The notes under the pieces are model-generated. The model was not told where the DNA came from, searched no databases, and saw nothing but the letters and a program-made list of their open reading frames with translations. Source: Pomacea canaliculata (taxonomy: Eukaryota; Mollusca; Gastropoda; Architaenioglossa; Ampullariidae). From it: a stretch of 64,000 nucleotides of DNA. This document shows, piece by piece, positions 45,007-57,389 of this stretch (positions are counted from its first letter, which is position 1; every line of letters begins with the position of its first letter). A program made the translations under genes and the position numbers. The stretch is taken from NCBI RefSeq assembly GCF_003073045.1, contig NC_037596.1, positions 29,637,184 through 29,701,183 of the forward strand, in the 5' to 3' direction.

Positions 45007-48000
45007 ATGATGCGCTCAGTCCTCAGTGTCTGTGTGATGTTTACTCTTCTACTACAAGGTTTGAGTAAGTACTCAGTTACACTTTGTCTTAATATCGCTA
45101 TGCTATGATGCTGCAAGAAGTCCATGCCAGCCCCTGTAGTAGTCGTGTGATGACCGACCTTTACAGCATCAGTAAAGTCAGCGACATGACTGTAGTATCA
45201 CGTGACCCTGACTAGGCTCCCCACTAGCTCGCAAGCAACATCCCCGGACATTCAGGCCAGAAGTGGCTCATCTGTTTCAGTACTTGCATGATGGTTACTG
45301 GTCATCACTGAAGCGTATACAGTGACACTTGTTCCATGCACTCAGATAAAGACGCACTAAATCTATGACAGCAAATGGTGGCCAGACTGGCAAAACGCAC
45401 TCTTAATTCTAATAACATGTCTACCACCCATCGAGTGTCAGTCAACACACAGCTAAACAAATACAAGGAACACAGTAAATAGGACTTCTCCCACTGACAT
45501 CTAACTGAACATATCAACACAAAAAGTGGCTAGTGAAGGAGAAAAAGAGAAGATATAAAAGGTAAAAGCAGAGAATTAGACAAAGCAAATCAGTTACCCG
45601 AAAATGTTGTGGAAAATAAATAAAAGATGGGTAAAAGTGAAAGACACCTACCGGAAGAAAACATTTCAAAAGATGAATGGATAAATCACTTTAAAGACGT
45701 TTTCCAAGATAATAACCCTCATATACCTGAGAATCAGCCTGGAATAGAGGAACTTAATGAGTCCATTAGAGAGAGCGAGGTACATACCGCAATACGAAAC
45801 CCCAAGTCGCAAAGTGTGTGGCACAGATAAAGTGTTAGTAGAATGTTGAAATCAGCCGGTGACCAGGCAGCTGACTTTTTAACCTAATATTTTAATTCGA
45901 TTTTTGCTAGCGGGACATGTATACGTATATAAAAGAAGCCATAATTGTACCAATCTACAAGCTTTTACCTTAAACGCAAGCAGGCTTTAGGAAGGGCTAC
46001 TCAACAACACATAATATATTCTTATTGTAAGCTGTGATTAAAAAATATCTCAGTAAACCAGCCAGATGGTATGCACGGTTAGTGGATAGGGGCGTATGAT
46101 TCTGTCCAACAGGCAACATTACTGAGTGCCCTATTTATCTCTGGAACATCTCTCCTATTTACTAAAACAATAATGTCAATGTATGAATCTCTAAAAGCGT
46201 GAATTCGAACGAATAACCAACTCATCGATAAGAAAGACAAAAAACAGAAACCGTTTTTCGCCATTTTTTTTTTTCATCTATTCTTCAGATTTTTAATATA
46301 TCTCAGTATTTAAACCTTTGCATCTGGGCAAGCAAATAAACATCATTGAGATATTTGTGGTGACATCCGTTTATTAAGATTTCTTTTTGTGATCTCATGC
46401 GTCGGTGTACTTTATTACATTTATGTTCGACATAGTTACAATGTTATATAGAGAGGTTTATATAAAGCAAGTAAGGTTCTTTCTCTGGTGTATGAAATGT
46501 CTAATACTTTTACTTATTCATTCTAGAATAGAAAAAAAAGTTTGTTACTGTTAGCTACAGTTGTTTTCATAAATTGGACATGATAGTGTCTTACGTTAAT
46601 CAAAAGAGGAAAAGAAATGTTTTAATTTTTTTAAGTCTGTAGGTAATAACATTTGCTGTAGCTCGTTACGAATTCACTTTGATCGTTGATTAGATGCACA
46701 GCTGCAAGTTCGGCTTGTGGATGGAGCTGCCCCGTGGAATGGTTTCCTTGAGATGTTGTACAACGGAACATGGTACCCAGTGTGTGTCGATAAGTTTAGC
46801 AAACAAGATGCACAAGTGGTCTGCAGAATGCTGGGCTTCAACACGTGTGTAATGTTTAGTGATCTTGCGCTTATATGTAGTGCATTTATATTTGTTTTTT
46901 CATGTTATATTCTCGATAAACAGATAATATACTACAGAGTCTTAAGCGGTTATTTTACTTTCGTCTTATTCTAACCGCTAAGCTGCATACCGATTCGAGA
47001 AATTCACAATAACAAAAAAATGTTGATGCAGAAGCACTTGTGTGTCTGTGTTGAAGTGTGTCATTTGTTTACAAACATTAAAAGGGACAATTAAGTAATA
47101 TCAAAAGCATGTAGACATAAAATAATGAAACAAATTCATAAATATGTCGTTTGTACTGATTAAAAAATATTGACTAACGTAGTCTATAACTAAAAACAGA
47201 TAATAAAAGCAATGCGCCTGCAGGTATATGCAAATTGTTTTATGAAAAAGTGTTGATTTTGACTGCATCTAGTCTGTATCTATTAAAATAAGTCGGTACA
47301 TTCTATAGATAAAAACAGATAAATGCACAAACATACCTTTTGTCAAACAGGTCGCACGTTTATACCGCGTCCTTATATAGGTACAGTAGGAGCTACAACC
47401 ATATCATGTTTGACGACCTGAGGTGTACAGGAGAGGAGACCACCTTAGAGATGTGTAATTATACAAGGATTATCAGAGACCTCAGCAACCGCGATGTCAT
47501 TGCTGTCACCTGCAACTCACGTAAGAATCTGTTGTTTCTATTCTGCTGTTTGCTGTCTCGCATTATGTATCTTCAAATGGAGAAAAAGAAACATTGACAC
47601 ACTGACCATTTTTTATGCAAGAATTCCTTACAAAGGAGATGTAAAGCATGCAAGAATATCTAGAGATTAGGTAAAACACATGATGTATTTTCACAACAAT
47701 TAAAATATTAGGACTTAACATTATTGCAACCCATCTTAATTCTATAAATGATTTTTGCCTTTTTGTTGATGTAGAAACTCTTTTGTCTGCACAGATACTG
47801 AAGTGGCAATGCACATATCGGCAATCTTATAGTGAATATATGATGGCTTGTTACAGAAAACATGCAAGTGCGATTGAGGGATATTAACTTTTTGGGACCT
47901 AACAGACGTCAGGTAGAGATAGACATCGGAGTTGGTCAGTGGGGACCAGTGTGTGTGTCGACTAACAACACTGCCAGGGTCGTCTGTAGACAGCTCGGCT

Positions 48001-51000
48001 TACCATGGTAAGTTCTTTTCTCCTGTTAGTGAACGAGTCTGTAAAATAATGATGAATACATTCTACTGAATTTACACAGTTTAAGGGAATTAACTATCAA
48101 CCTTGCTAATCATTAAATGCTGAATTTGAAACTTTACATTTTACACACAGCTAAACACATGTCTAAAATGATTCCCCTGTTACTCCATCCATCCATCCAC
48201 CCATTCATTTTCTACTTACAATCTATCCCTTTAAAAAGAAAATGCTTGACATGAGTTACTTTAGATGTAAGAAAATAGATCTTATATACAGTGATACCTC
48301 GGTTCTCGAACGCCTTGACTTTCGACCAAATCGGTATTCGACCAGGAAATTCGAGAAAATTTTGTCTTGGAATCCGAACAAATATTTGGAACTCGAACAT
48401 CCGAACGTCCGAGATGAGACGAGTTGAGCTGAATGGCGTTCATTCTGCCCAGCGCGCCTTGCTTACGTCATCAGTGTGAGTGCAGAGAGAGAGAGAGTCA
48501 CGTTTTTGTGGAGAGAGTCATGAAATGTGTGCAAAATGGGCAGAAATCGCAAATTTTGTTGAACAACATCACCCTGATAAAGTGGTAGCAAATAGAGCAG
48601 TTAACATTTTTAATGACAGTGTTATGTCCACTTTCCGCAAAATTTTGCAAAGGAGAAAAAAACAGCAAACAATTGACAAATTCTTCCGTAAAGAAAACAG
48701 ACAAGCAACTGCAGAGCAAGATTCTGATTCTCCTCAGCAAAAGATACAGAGAACAGAAACACCCGAAGAGCAGTTACCCTCTGTTTTTATTGAAAGGACT
48801 CCCCTTCAAAACAATAACCATCCCCCTTCCCTCCTCCCTCCACATTCATTCCCTCCTGCCATAAAGTTTGATACAGGTACAGTAAATGAAACACAATTTA
48901 CTGTACTGTACTGTACATTTTTTTGTTTTTGTTTTAATAAATACACTTTAATTTCTTATTTCTTGTTGAGACTCATGTTTTTCTACATATTATATACAAA
49001 TTAGGCCAGTAAATAGACATTTTCTGGGGTTTGGAACGAATTAATCCAGTTTCCATTATTTCCTATGGGTTTCATTGCTTCGGTTCTCGAACAATTTGGT
49101 TCTCGACCGTCTTCCCGGAACGAATTATGTTCGAGAACCGAGGTATCACTGTAGTTATATAGTGGAGTTAATAAACGCCTGTAATATAGTTGTTATGTTC
49201 TCATTAAGAGTATATCTATCTACATAAATACTGATCTATGAATGCAGACTGTTGTTATTTGAATTATACCATGATCTATTTATTTATATAATCTTGCACG
49301 ATACGGATGCATAGCACAAAAAGTCTTCTAAATTAACATCGCCTGAAGCTTTTTAATTAAGCATTAATAATTATCAGAACAATTGTTTTAAGGAAATATT
49401 ATTCTGCAATGTTTAGGCTTGGTGCCAGGACGTTTTTATCTAAAGTCGTTTCGGTCCGTCGTGATGTCCCATCTTGCTTTGGTAATGAGACTAGCATCGC
49501 TGAGTGTCAGCTTGAGACGTCTAGTGACAAATACTGCCCGGATTACACCATCACTTGCAGAGACTGTAAGAATTTCTTTTTTTATAAAAGCAAAACTCAT
49601 CAACGTGTTTACAATGTGTACGTTAAGCTTAACAAATGAAATTTTTTTTCATATTGACTACAGAAAAAATATTTTAACTGTTTCTAGTCACGTTCGACTA
49701 AATGTCCTAAATCTTTTCCACAAATGAAGCTAGCTAAAGGGATGCAACTTTCTATTTTAAAAAAAAAGACCGCTACTATTGCCTCTGTAACAGTCCATAT
49801 TTATTTTATTTATTTTATTTTTATTTGAAATTCTTCTTATAATCTAAATATTTTTTTAAATGCACTTTGTGATGTCTTATCTATGTACTATCCTTATACC
49901 TTTTCATGCATGTTTATTATAAACTTGTCTAACCCTTACTTTTTTTCTGTCACTTTATTCAGTAATGTTAAGGTTCAGTTTAAGTCACACCTTATATCAT
50001 TTTAGGAACTTCATGAAAATAAATAATCAATATCGTTTATGTTAAAGAAGGAAAATATGATAACTGATTAGAAAAAAACTTAAACCTTTAATATTTGGAT
50101 GCCGTGAGGAAATAAAGAAGGTATGGATGTAATATTTATTTTTGTTGAAGAGGCGATTGTTTATTATAAAATTTTTAGTTACCAGACATATATATCTATA
50201 TATAATTACATGCTTTGCTTAAGAACATGTTGTAACAGCGGTGAGACAGGACTTATTTAGCATCTTTCTGCGGAGAAAAATTAATTGTTAGTTTAATGTC
50301 ACTAACAGTTTCAAGTGTTTTCTTTTTTTTTAACAGCTCCTGTCAACATCCACACAAACAGTAGCAAATATCCGTTAATGGAGGAAACAAATGCTACTTT
50401 AAAGTGTGCGAGCAATGAGCGGTCTGATGTAATAAAGTACACGTGGCCAGAAAATGCAGGCGGGTTCCCTGATGGCAGTAGCCTGATCATCACTAGAGTG
50501 ACCAGGAGACATCATGGAAGCCGAGTGAGGTGTGAGGCGATGTACAGTGATGGTGAAGTGGTCTCTAGTGACACACTGCAATTACAGGTTTACTGTGAGT
50601 ATTGGGGTCCAATGACAATAAATGTGTGTGTGTGGACGTGCAATGGCGTGAACTGTCAATAAACATAGTAACTTTTGTTTGAAAGGAAATGTCAATAAAT
50701 ATATAAAATGAAGATTAAGACATTTGTCTCACTGAATCGATTGGATGTGCTACGAATCACGGTCTATCGGCTTGTTTACAGATCGCCCAGTTATCAGGAT
50801 AACACGGAGTGATAATCAGAGTCAGCCACTGTCCACCTACTCTGAGGTCATCAAGGGTCACAATGTGACGTTTGTGTGTGACGCTGACAGCAACCCGCCT
50901 CCTGCTTCCATCACGTGGTCAGGGAAAGTGAGAAGCACTACTGGGGAGCTACACATCATAGCAGCACAGCAGACGACACACGACGGTAACTACACCTGTA

Positions 51001-52186
51001 CCGTGGTCACTGAGAAAGATGATGATGATGATCGCCTTCCACTAATAGCATCCTACCATCTTGCTTTTATCGTTAAAGGTATCCTTATACTGACCTTTCT
51101 TTTACTTTCTTTAACTCTGTCTGATGTTTGCTTTAATAACACATTTTATAAAATAGTTTATTTATGTTCATCCATTTACACTTATCTCAAAGAACTTAAG
51201 TGTAGATGTCAAATATATGTAACAAGTATAGGTAGTATACCTTTCTTTGCATAGATCGTTTTAGATGGAGCAGTCAGACATAACTTGTTGGCTTTTACTT
51301 GCTGCATGGGCAAATTTCATTGAATGTCGCTAACAATTTCACGTGTTTGTAACAGTTTCTGTCAACATCCATATCACCAGTAGCGAATATCCTTTAATGG
51401 AGGAAACCAACGCTACTTTAAAGTGTGCGAGCAATGAGCGGTCTGGTGTAATAAAGTACACGTGGCCAGAAAATGCAGGCGGGTTCCCTGATGGCAGTAG
51501 CCTGATCATCACTAGAGTGACCAGGGAACATCATGGAAGCCGAGTAAGGTGTGAGGTGATGTCTAGTGATGGTGAAGTTGTCTCCAGTGACTCACTGCAA
51601 TTACAGGTTTACTGTGAGTATTGGGATCCAACGGCTATGAATCCTGTGGAAATAATCGCTAAATACGGACTAGAAAAAGGGAGTAGGCTACTTATGAAAG
51701 TGCTTTATGCACAAGCTGTCATTAGTTGATTTTTTTCCGTGCCTGCGTGTGTTTGTATGTGTATATGTAAAGCTGTGAACAGGTGTCAGCAGTAATGTTT
51801 TTTTTTTTTTTTTGGTTTAAGGGAAACACCTAAGTCTGATTGAATAGATAAGATGTGCGACGAATCTCGTACTATCGGCTTGTTTACAGATCGTCCGGTT
51901 ATCAGGATAACACGGAGTGACAATCAGGGTCAGCCACTGTCCACCTACTCTGAGGTCATCAAGGGTCACAATGTGACGTTTGTGTGTGACGCTGACAGCA
52001 ACCCGCCTCCTGCTTCCATCACGTGGTCAGGGAAAGTAAACAGCACTACTGGGGAGCTACACATCATAGCAGCACAGCAGACGACACACGACGGTATCTA
52101 CACCTGTACCGTGGTCACTGAGACAATTGATGATGATGAACGCCTTCCACTGAGAGCATCTGACCAGCTTGCTTTTATCGTTAAAG
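45007..52186 (+). CDS. Gene 5: signal, SRCR x2, Ig x4 protein
   Basis: Exons: 45007-45064 signal; 46694-46844 and 47351-47520 SRCR1; 47857-48007 and 49417-49565 SRCR2; 50337-50594 Ig-A1; 50782-51078 Ig-B1; 51356-51613 Ig-A2; 51890-52186 Ig-B2. All phases agree; about 596 codons without a stop. SRCR1 lacks the fifth of the six cysteines (LSNRD where gene 1 has TWCPL), which should leave its partner unpaired. The SRCR2 intron carries a Tigger-like element (48289-49151), and intron 1 a LINE-B fragment. SRCR2 has the longest first exon (151 nt). The 3' exons were not recognised. Confidence 0.83.
45535..46270 (+). mobile_element. LINE-B fragment in gene 5 intron 1
   Basis: Matches the 28.8 and 62.7 kb copies: INHFKDVFQD, NQPGIEELNES and ESEVHTAIRNPKSQS, then a degenerate palm region (TQAGFRKGYST near 45975). 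Internal deletions and stops are present. Confidence 0.75.
46694..47520 (+). CDS. Gene 5 SRCR domain 1, one cysteine short
   Basis: Exons 46694-46844 and 47351-47520. GTWYPVC, VVCRMLGFN, LRCTGEETTLEMC and VTC are present, but IIRDLSNRDVIAVTC has no cysteine where genes 1 and 3 have TWC/PWC. By the usual group A pairing this is C7, the partner of C2. Confidence 0.83.
47857..49565 (+). CDS. Gene 5 SRCR domain 2 (two exons)
   Basis: Exons 47857-48007 and 49417-49565. QWGPVCVS, RVVCRQLGLPW, VPSCFGNETSIAEC, KYCPDY and ITC give six cysteines. The intron between is enlarged by the Tigger element. Confidence 0.85.
48289..49151 (+). mobile_element. Tigger/pogo-like element with transposase C-terminus
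   Basis: 863 bp with perfect terminal inverted repeats of at least 20 bp beginning CAGTGATACCTCGG, flanked by TA. The interior (about 48480-48890) encodes the C-terminal region of a Tigger-type transposase: FVEQHHPDKVVANRAV, NIFNDSVMSTFRKIL and QQTIDKFF, then a Gln/Pro-rich tail. QQTIDKFF fits the PCNA-binding PIP-box pattern. The catalytic domain is missing, so it is non-autonomous. The same intron in gene 3 shows the unfilled site. Confidence 0.88.
50337..50594 (+). CDS. Gene 5 Ig-A1 exon
   Basis: 258 nt, phase 1-1. B-C loop SNERSDVIK; F-G loop YSDGEVVSSDT; TRRHHGSR near the E-F turn. Confidence 0.85.
50782..51078 (+). CDS. Gene 5 Ig-B1 exon
   Basis: 297 nt, phase 1-1. F-G loop TEKDDDDDRLPLIASYH with five Asp from consecutive GAT codons. 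NQSQPL replaces NQGQPL. Confidence 0.85.
51356..51613 (+). CDS. Gene 5 Ig-A2 exon
   Basis: 258 nt, phase 1-1. B-C loop SNERSGVIK; CEVMSSDGEVV replaces CEAM. N-terminal HITSSEYPL replaces HTNSSRYPL, losing a sequon. Confidence 0.85.
51890..52186 (+). CDS. Gene 5 Ig-B2 exon
   Basis: 297 nt, phase 1-1. F-G loop TETIDDDERLPLRASDQ. Confidence 0.85.
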
Positions 52187-52769
52187 GTAATATTATCTCT
52201 CTCTCAACGATACGTATTGTATTTTATCTGACAGTGATCAGAGATAATGTATTTAGAAACACAGTCCTTTTTTGTCTTTTTTGTTTTGTTTGTAAAAATA
52301 TCACCGAAAGAATGTAGATCTTACTCATTATGTAATTAGAGCTGTTTATATTGATATTTTTAAGTTTTCAGTGAATAAGCATAGTTATAAACACACGCTA
52401 CAAAATCTATACAGGGAAAGTAGTTAATACACTTTTACATTATTATCTGTTGCTACCAGCATATTGAAACTACTCATTGTTCTAGCAACCTACTACTGAA
52501 ATAATTATTAAAATCGAAGGGTCTGGTCCTCATGAACCTATAGTAGTGGAGCAAGTTCAAAGATATTCTGTGCTGTTCTGTGAAAAACTTTTTGAATTTT
52601 ATACCGTTTTCGATTCTTCAGAAAAAAAGAAAGAGACATTAAGAGATTTCATTAGAGCGCATTTGCTGCATGTGTAGACAAAACACCTTTATGGTTGATT
52701 AACTGGAAAATCGAAATGGAAAAAAGGTATAGTCAGCGCAAAACTTGTTTTCATATGACTAGAAGTTAC

Positions 52770-52965
52770 TTATGTCGCTGCGAGCCCCTGTATAACCCTT
52801 GCCATACCCCTAGGGGTACGCGTACCACCTGTTGTGAACCGCGGATGTGCACGGCTTCGTCGCTGGCGTGCGTCTATACCGCCGGGGTCAGGCGGGGTCA
52901 CATACAGCATAAAAGCATTGACGGCGCAGGGCAACACTCTGCACACACCTCTGCAATTTGATTCG
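52770..52965. other. GC-rich insertion in gene 5 3' flank
   Basis: Markedly GC- and CpG-rich against its surroundings. Contains ACCCCTAGGGGTACGCGTAC, reminiscent of hAT-type miniature elements. Homology to the gene 1 flank stops just before it and it replaces the area of the candidate 12573 exon. Ends were not defined. Confidence 0.4.
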
Positions 52966-53079
52966 TAAAACACAAACACACACACACACTCACTCACACA
53001 CACACAGAGAATATCGTGTACCGATGCTGTCACATGCCTAGAGACATTTTTTACGATTTTTGAAACTCCGATCGTAATG

Positions 53080-53135
53080 ACCAGGAATATTTGAAACCTT
53101 CCTGCCGTGGTTTGCCCTGAGTGAAGTACATCTGA
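53080..53135 (+). other. Gene 5 tail block
   Basis: GACCAGGAATATTTGAAACC at the start and CATCTGAG|GTAAGT at the end. Here the frame from Ig-B2 stays open through the block (FETFLPWFALSE), unlike the other copies. Confidence 0.35.
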
Positions 53136-53149
53136 GGTAAGTGAAACAG

Positions 53150-54210
53150 CAGTAAGTAATCAATGTACAGACTATTGCTGGCCTGAATCTTAGGTCGCTT
53201 TAAAATTCACCCTTCTATCACGTGGTATGTAAAGCTTTATCTAAAGACTTTGTGGAATCTTTAATTTGTAAAGCAATAGAAACTAAACTGCAGAATAGGA
53301 TGTAAATTTAGTGTGTGAAACGATGTAATAATGATTAGTGTTAATTTTTTTTCATTACTGTTGGTAGTATTATTCGGCTGTGTTTATATCTGGAGAATAT
53401 ACATCTTGGAAAAGTAATCAAGTACAATATTATGGAAGAGTACAGGGTAGGCATGGCATGGCAATTGCTTTATTTTAATAGCCTCGTGCATTAACCGAGT
53501 GTTTGAGGATGGATAGGAAAAGTCAGATATTCTTTTCATATACAATGGTACAGAAAAAAGATAATACCACAGTAATTAAAATTACAACACATCGAAAGTC
53601 TCAAAGTAAGTTTTGTCATAAAAAGAAAAAATGTGGATTAGTGATCTTTTTAAACCATATGGGAAAAATAGTAACAATATTAATAACCCATGAGATAATG
53701 TCATTCCCGAGCATATTTCACTGCACAAAAAATCACACACACACACACAGAGAAACGAGACAAAGATTTATAGATGCACATAGTATTTTCAATCGGAAAG
53801 AGAAGCTTTAGTGATTATTTACTTTTTCTTTGTTTCAGTATTGACAGAGTTAAACTCGTGCAACTGAAGCAGCAGACACACCATCGAGATGTTCGTTGTA
53901 ATTAGCGTTCCTTCAGGTTTTTCTTTATTTGATCACGTGCGTGGGTAAGGCTTTCTTTTACTCGCTTCTGGCAGGTTGCTATGACACAAAAAGTTGTTTT
54001 GAACATTATGGCTTTGCCTTTAGCGTTTGATACAATTTTTAATAATGTTGATCAGTAAAGAATCACGTTTGATTACGATTAGTTTCTAGAAAAGTTTCGT
54101 TTTATACATTTCACACATTATTGTGGAGAATCACAGGAGTAGTTTTATAGCAAGGAATTAAAATATACTCTCGATCCTCCAAAATTAAACTTAATTAGTT
54201 TATTTTTGGT
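53150..54210. other. Gene 5 3' flank
   Basis: The segment near 53740-53820 matches 3000-3260. A 102-codon frame at 53503-53811 is Lys/His-rich with a CA repeat and no recognised domain. No exon was supported. Confidence 0.45.
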
Positions 54211-54214
54211 GCAG

Positions 54215-54358
54215 AACTCTAAGCATGTCTGGTTAACGAAGCTTTTCGTGGAATGGTCTGTTTAAAATATTGTACAAGGGGACATGGGGCACAGTCTGCA
54301 CAGATGGTTTTGGGGAAGAAGAAGCCATTGGTGTCTGTAGGATGCTTGGCTTAAACAC
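54215..54358 (+). pseudogene. Decayed SRCR first-half exon after gene 5
   Basis: Readable as WNGLFKILYKGTWGTVC, TDGFGEEEAIGVC and RMLGLN. A TAA near the start and a one-base deletion before WNG break the frame. The GCAG acceptor and AACAC|GTACAT donor persist. It differs from the active SRCR1 exons (GEEEA), so it comes from another SRCR lineage, perhaps an ancestral downstream domain or a lost neighbour. Confidence 0.7.
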
Positions 54359-54611
54359 GTACATTTTGTTTATAATACTAGAATTTGTTAGCTCAAAGAA
54401 GGTAGGCTTACAGTCTGCATATATGAAAGAATCATAGATAATAACGCTATAACAAAATGGTGTATATTAGTTATCTACATTAAAACAACATCCTTTTATT
54501 TTAAATTCAAGAACTCTAAAACTAGACGTCTAACTTTTTCTTTGTCATCGACTTAGCTATATACACATTACATCAATGCTGAAAATACATTGTTGTATAA
54601 CCATTCCATTA

Positions 54612-54784
54612 TCACTTTGTTTGAAGTAGATCAACCGGGGAAACATCGTGCTTCTTTTTGGCCATCGTTCGTTCCTGTACTGGCGGAGTGGTTCTTCTCA
54701 CTACTACAGTGATCTTCTTGCTCTGCCGCTGGAGATGTGACTTTATCATTTGTTGTACATAAGCAACTTTTTCTGGTTTAAATG
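54612..54784 (-). other. Possible minus-strand exon, basic peptide
   Basis: After TTTCCAG (acceptor-like), the frame reads FKPEKVAYVQQMIKSH, then KKITVVVRRTTPPVQE, then AKKKHDVSPVDLLQTK and a stop. A related but broken version lies at 36425-36588. Shared TTPP/ITPP and KKK...SPV suggest former coding. No known family. Confidence 0.3.
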
Positions 54785-54899
54785 CTGGAAATTTCATAAA
54801 CAAAACTTTATAAACTATTAATGCCTTTAATCAATTAGAATTTTTAACTTTTTCTTTAAAAAGCTTCATTGCTCAGAGACTTACAATGAAAAAGCAGAC

Positions 54900-55850
54900 C
54901 CTGAAAGTCATGTGAGTTGAATTTTTCACTATGTATTTTAATGTTTCAGAAATTGTCGGTTATCTCCCTTACCCAACATAAGGACCTAACACACGTTCAC
55001 TCTGCATGTGCTACAGTGTTCTACACAAAGTAGTTTACACAATGACAGAAACTGTGGTCTCCACACAGCCTAGACACAGATTCTGACTAAAGGAACCGGT
55101 CGAGGAAGTCATCAGATGAAATCCGGATTAACAACGACTGTGAGAACTCAGCAGACTGTGACGACTGATAGCCTTGAAGATATGCTCGTCAATCTTTCGA
55201 AGCTTATAATAATACAGGAAAAACAATCTTAGCTTTCAAATAATGATAACACTCGAAACGGTGTTTTATACCCAAGGAATGTGAAGACTATCAAAACAAA
55301 ATATCCAAGATTAGTGTAGCTGCTGCAGTATTGTTGTCAGTGATAAATAAATGTTGGTAACAAAATACAAACCGCAAAATTTATTACAAACAGAATGAGT
55401 CGGCTTCCTTTACTCTATGTGTAGATTGAAGAGGATTGCAGACATTAGCCTCTCAATTTTTTTTTTATATCTTCTATTTCACTAGCAATTGTGCTTTGAT
55501 TATCTCCTTCAAGTCACAGATGTAAATTGTCTTTTGAAAACAATCTCTGCAGCAACGTGTGTCGACATTCCATCAGGAGCTCAGCCATCCCTTTACTACT
55601 AGCTGGAGTGTGACAGTCAAATAAACCTTTTTGCAGCTGTAACAAAAATATTCTCACTTGCGACATGTTGTAGCGCCTTACTTGTGGCGAGTACAAAGCT
55701 GACAATTAAAGAACGTTAACCAGTGCAACATTGCGTACTGTGATTACGTCCCCTGGTACTCGTTAATTATAATTTCTTGCTGCGATAATGGTCGCCTGCT
55801 GCTGACACAGGTACTCAGCTCAATGATACGCGTTGTCTTTGCACGATAGT
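54900..55850. repeat. Diverged copy of 5'-flank repeat
   Basis: Loosely collinear with 14500-15380 and 900-1480. A minus-strand frame at 55514-55705 has a protein-like stretch (LQKGLFDCHTP, AELLMECRH) but no match I recognise. Confidence 0.45.
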
Positions 55851-55999
55851 CATGATTGTATTCATGTATGAAAGCACACCCCTACACATACGTATACGAA
55901 CGTACTAAGAAATATAACTTACAACATTTTTTTACGAGTTGTCACACACAAAGACGGACACAAACATCAAACAGCTATATTCATAAAGTTTCCTGCACT

Positions 56000-57385
56000 A
56001 TAAAACACATGTACACATGAGTGGAAGGTATGAAAAATGAAGAAAAAAGTGCGTCTAAAGGTCAGACATTAAAACATCGAAGGTGGTACTTGTGAGAAGT
56101 GATGTTGACAAACTACTACAAACACTGAGACCAGAGAAGGAACAAGAGAGGTAACAAAAGTATCCAGACCTTGAGGCAAAAGAAGAAAGACAAGCGGTAT
56201 TCGGTGTCAAACGTGGCACTTGCTTATTAAACAGAAACCGCGAGGAACCATAAACAACTAATTTTTCATGAGATAAGGTTGACACGAGGGATGGAGAAAC
56301 CCACTGAGCTGAGAAAATTATAATAAATAAAGTCTTAAATGTTGAGCCTCTAAATTATCCTGCACATAGTTGAACTTTTGTCTGTAAGATCCCAAAGCTT
56401 ATAGCCGCAAATTGCTGTTTTAGAGTGAATTATATTATATATACATGTAAGACACATTGCCTGCACATGTTTGAAAACATTAAGATCATTACACAAAGTA
56501 AATTTAATACACACAAGTTAAACTATCATTACCTTCTGTACAATTCTAGTGTGGAATCCACGTCAGGATTAGTGTTTGATCGGATACAACTCACAACTAA
56601 ACTCTCAAGGGATTAGTTTCAAGGACGCTCACGCATTCACACACACACACACACACAAGCTAATGCACGCAGTACAAAAGATAGTTTAAGTCTTATAGGA
56701 TGTCATGCACAAACTAAGAGATGAGCGTGTAACAAAAGTACGACCCCTAAATAGGGTCGTGTCGTAAAATAATTTTAATACTATTTTCGGTATTTGTCGA
56801 AGATATGTGGCACGAAAGGTGCATCAATGTAGTTAAACAGATCATCTAGTTTTTGTTTCTGTAAAACGTCGACTTTATGTCAGTGAAATCTTACAGTCGT
56901 CACGACTAGAAAAATTCTTTCATCAAAAGTTATTTATTGCTGTTAATCTGTTGGCATTTCTAAGATTTTTTAAGCAAATATTTAATACAGTTGTCGTTGG
57001 GACAAATATTTTGTTCACACGATTTATGTCGTCTACTAGACAAAAGCGATTAACTCGGGGATCAACGTTTCCGCAATTTGGGGAATAGGTACTGTGATGA
57101 CCGTTAGTAAAAAAAACCAAACTATTCAGATTGTATTAACATTTTTGCAGGAACATGTGTGTTAACATTGCACATCTTTGTGAAGTGAAAAGTCTCAATG
57201 TATCCCGAATGTTTCAATCTTCGTAAAGGGACTTCACGCCGAACGTGACTCAACCTCCACTGGACATTTTTCTCCGTCAGCGGCGACGCAGTTCCAGCCT
57301 TGAAACACACAAAAGATGTAAACAAAAACACAAAAGGCCATATCACAAAAGACATATTATCACATGTATTACCTGATAGTGCCAC
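56000..57385. repeat. Intergenic repeats shared with 15.4-16.3 and 24.3-25 kb
   Basis: Contains the segment TTAACTCGGGGAT...GTTTCCGCA seen at 15880 and a CA microsatellite near 56640. No gene recognised. Confidence 0.55.
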
Positions 57386-57389
57386 AATA

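Noticed and set aside
53503-53811. 102-codon Lys/His-rich frame
   Set aside because: It includes a CA repeat and is not kept in the matching segment at 3.0 kb.
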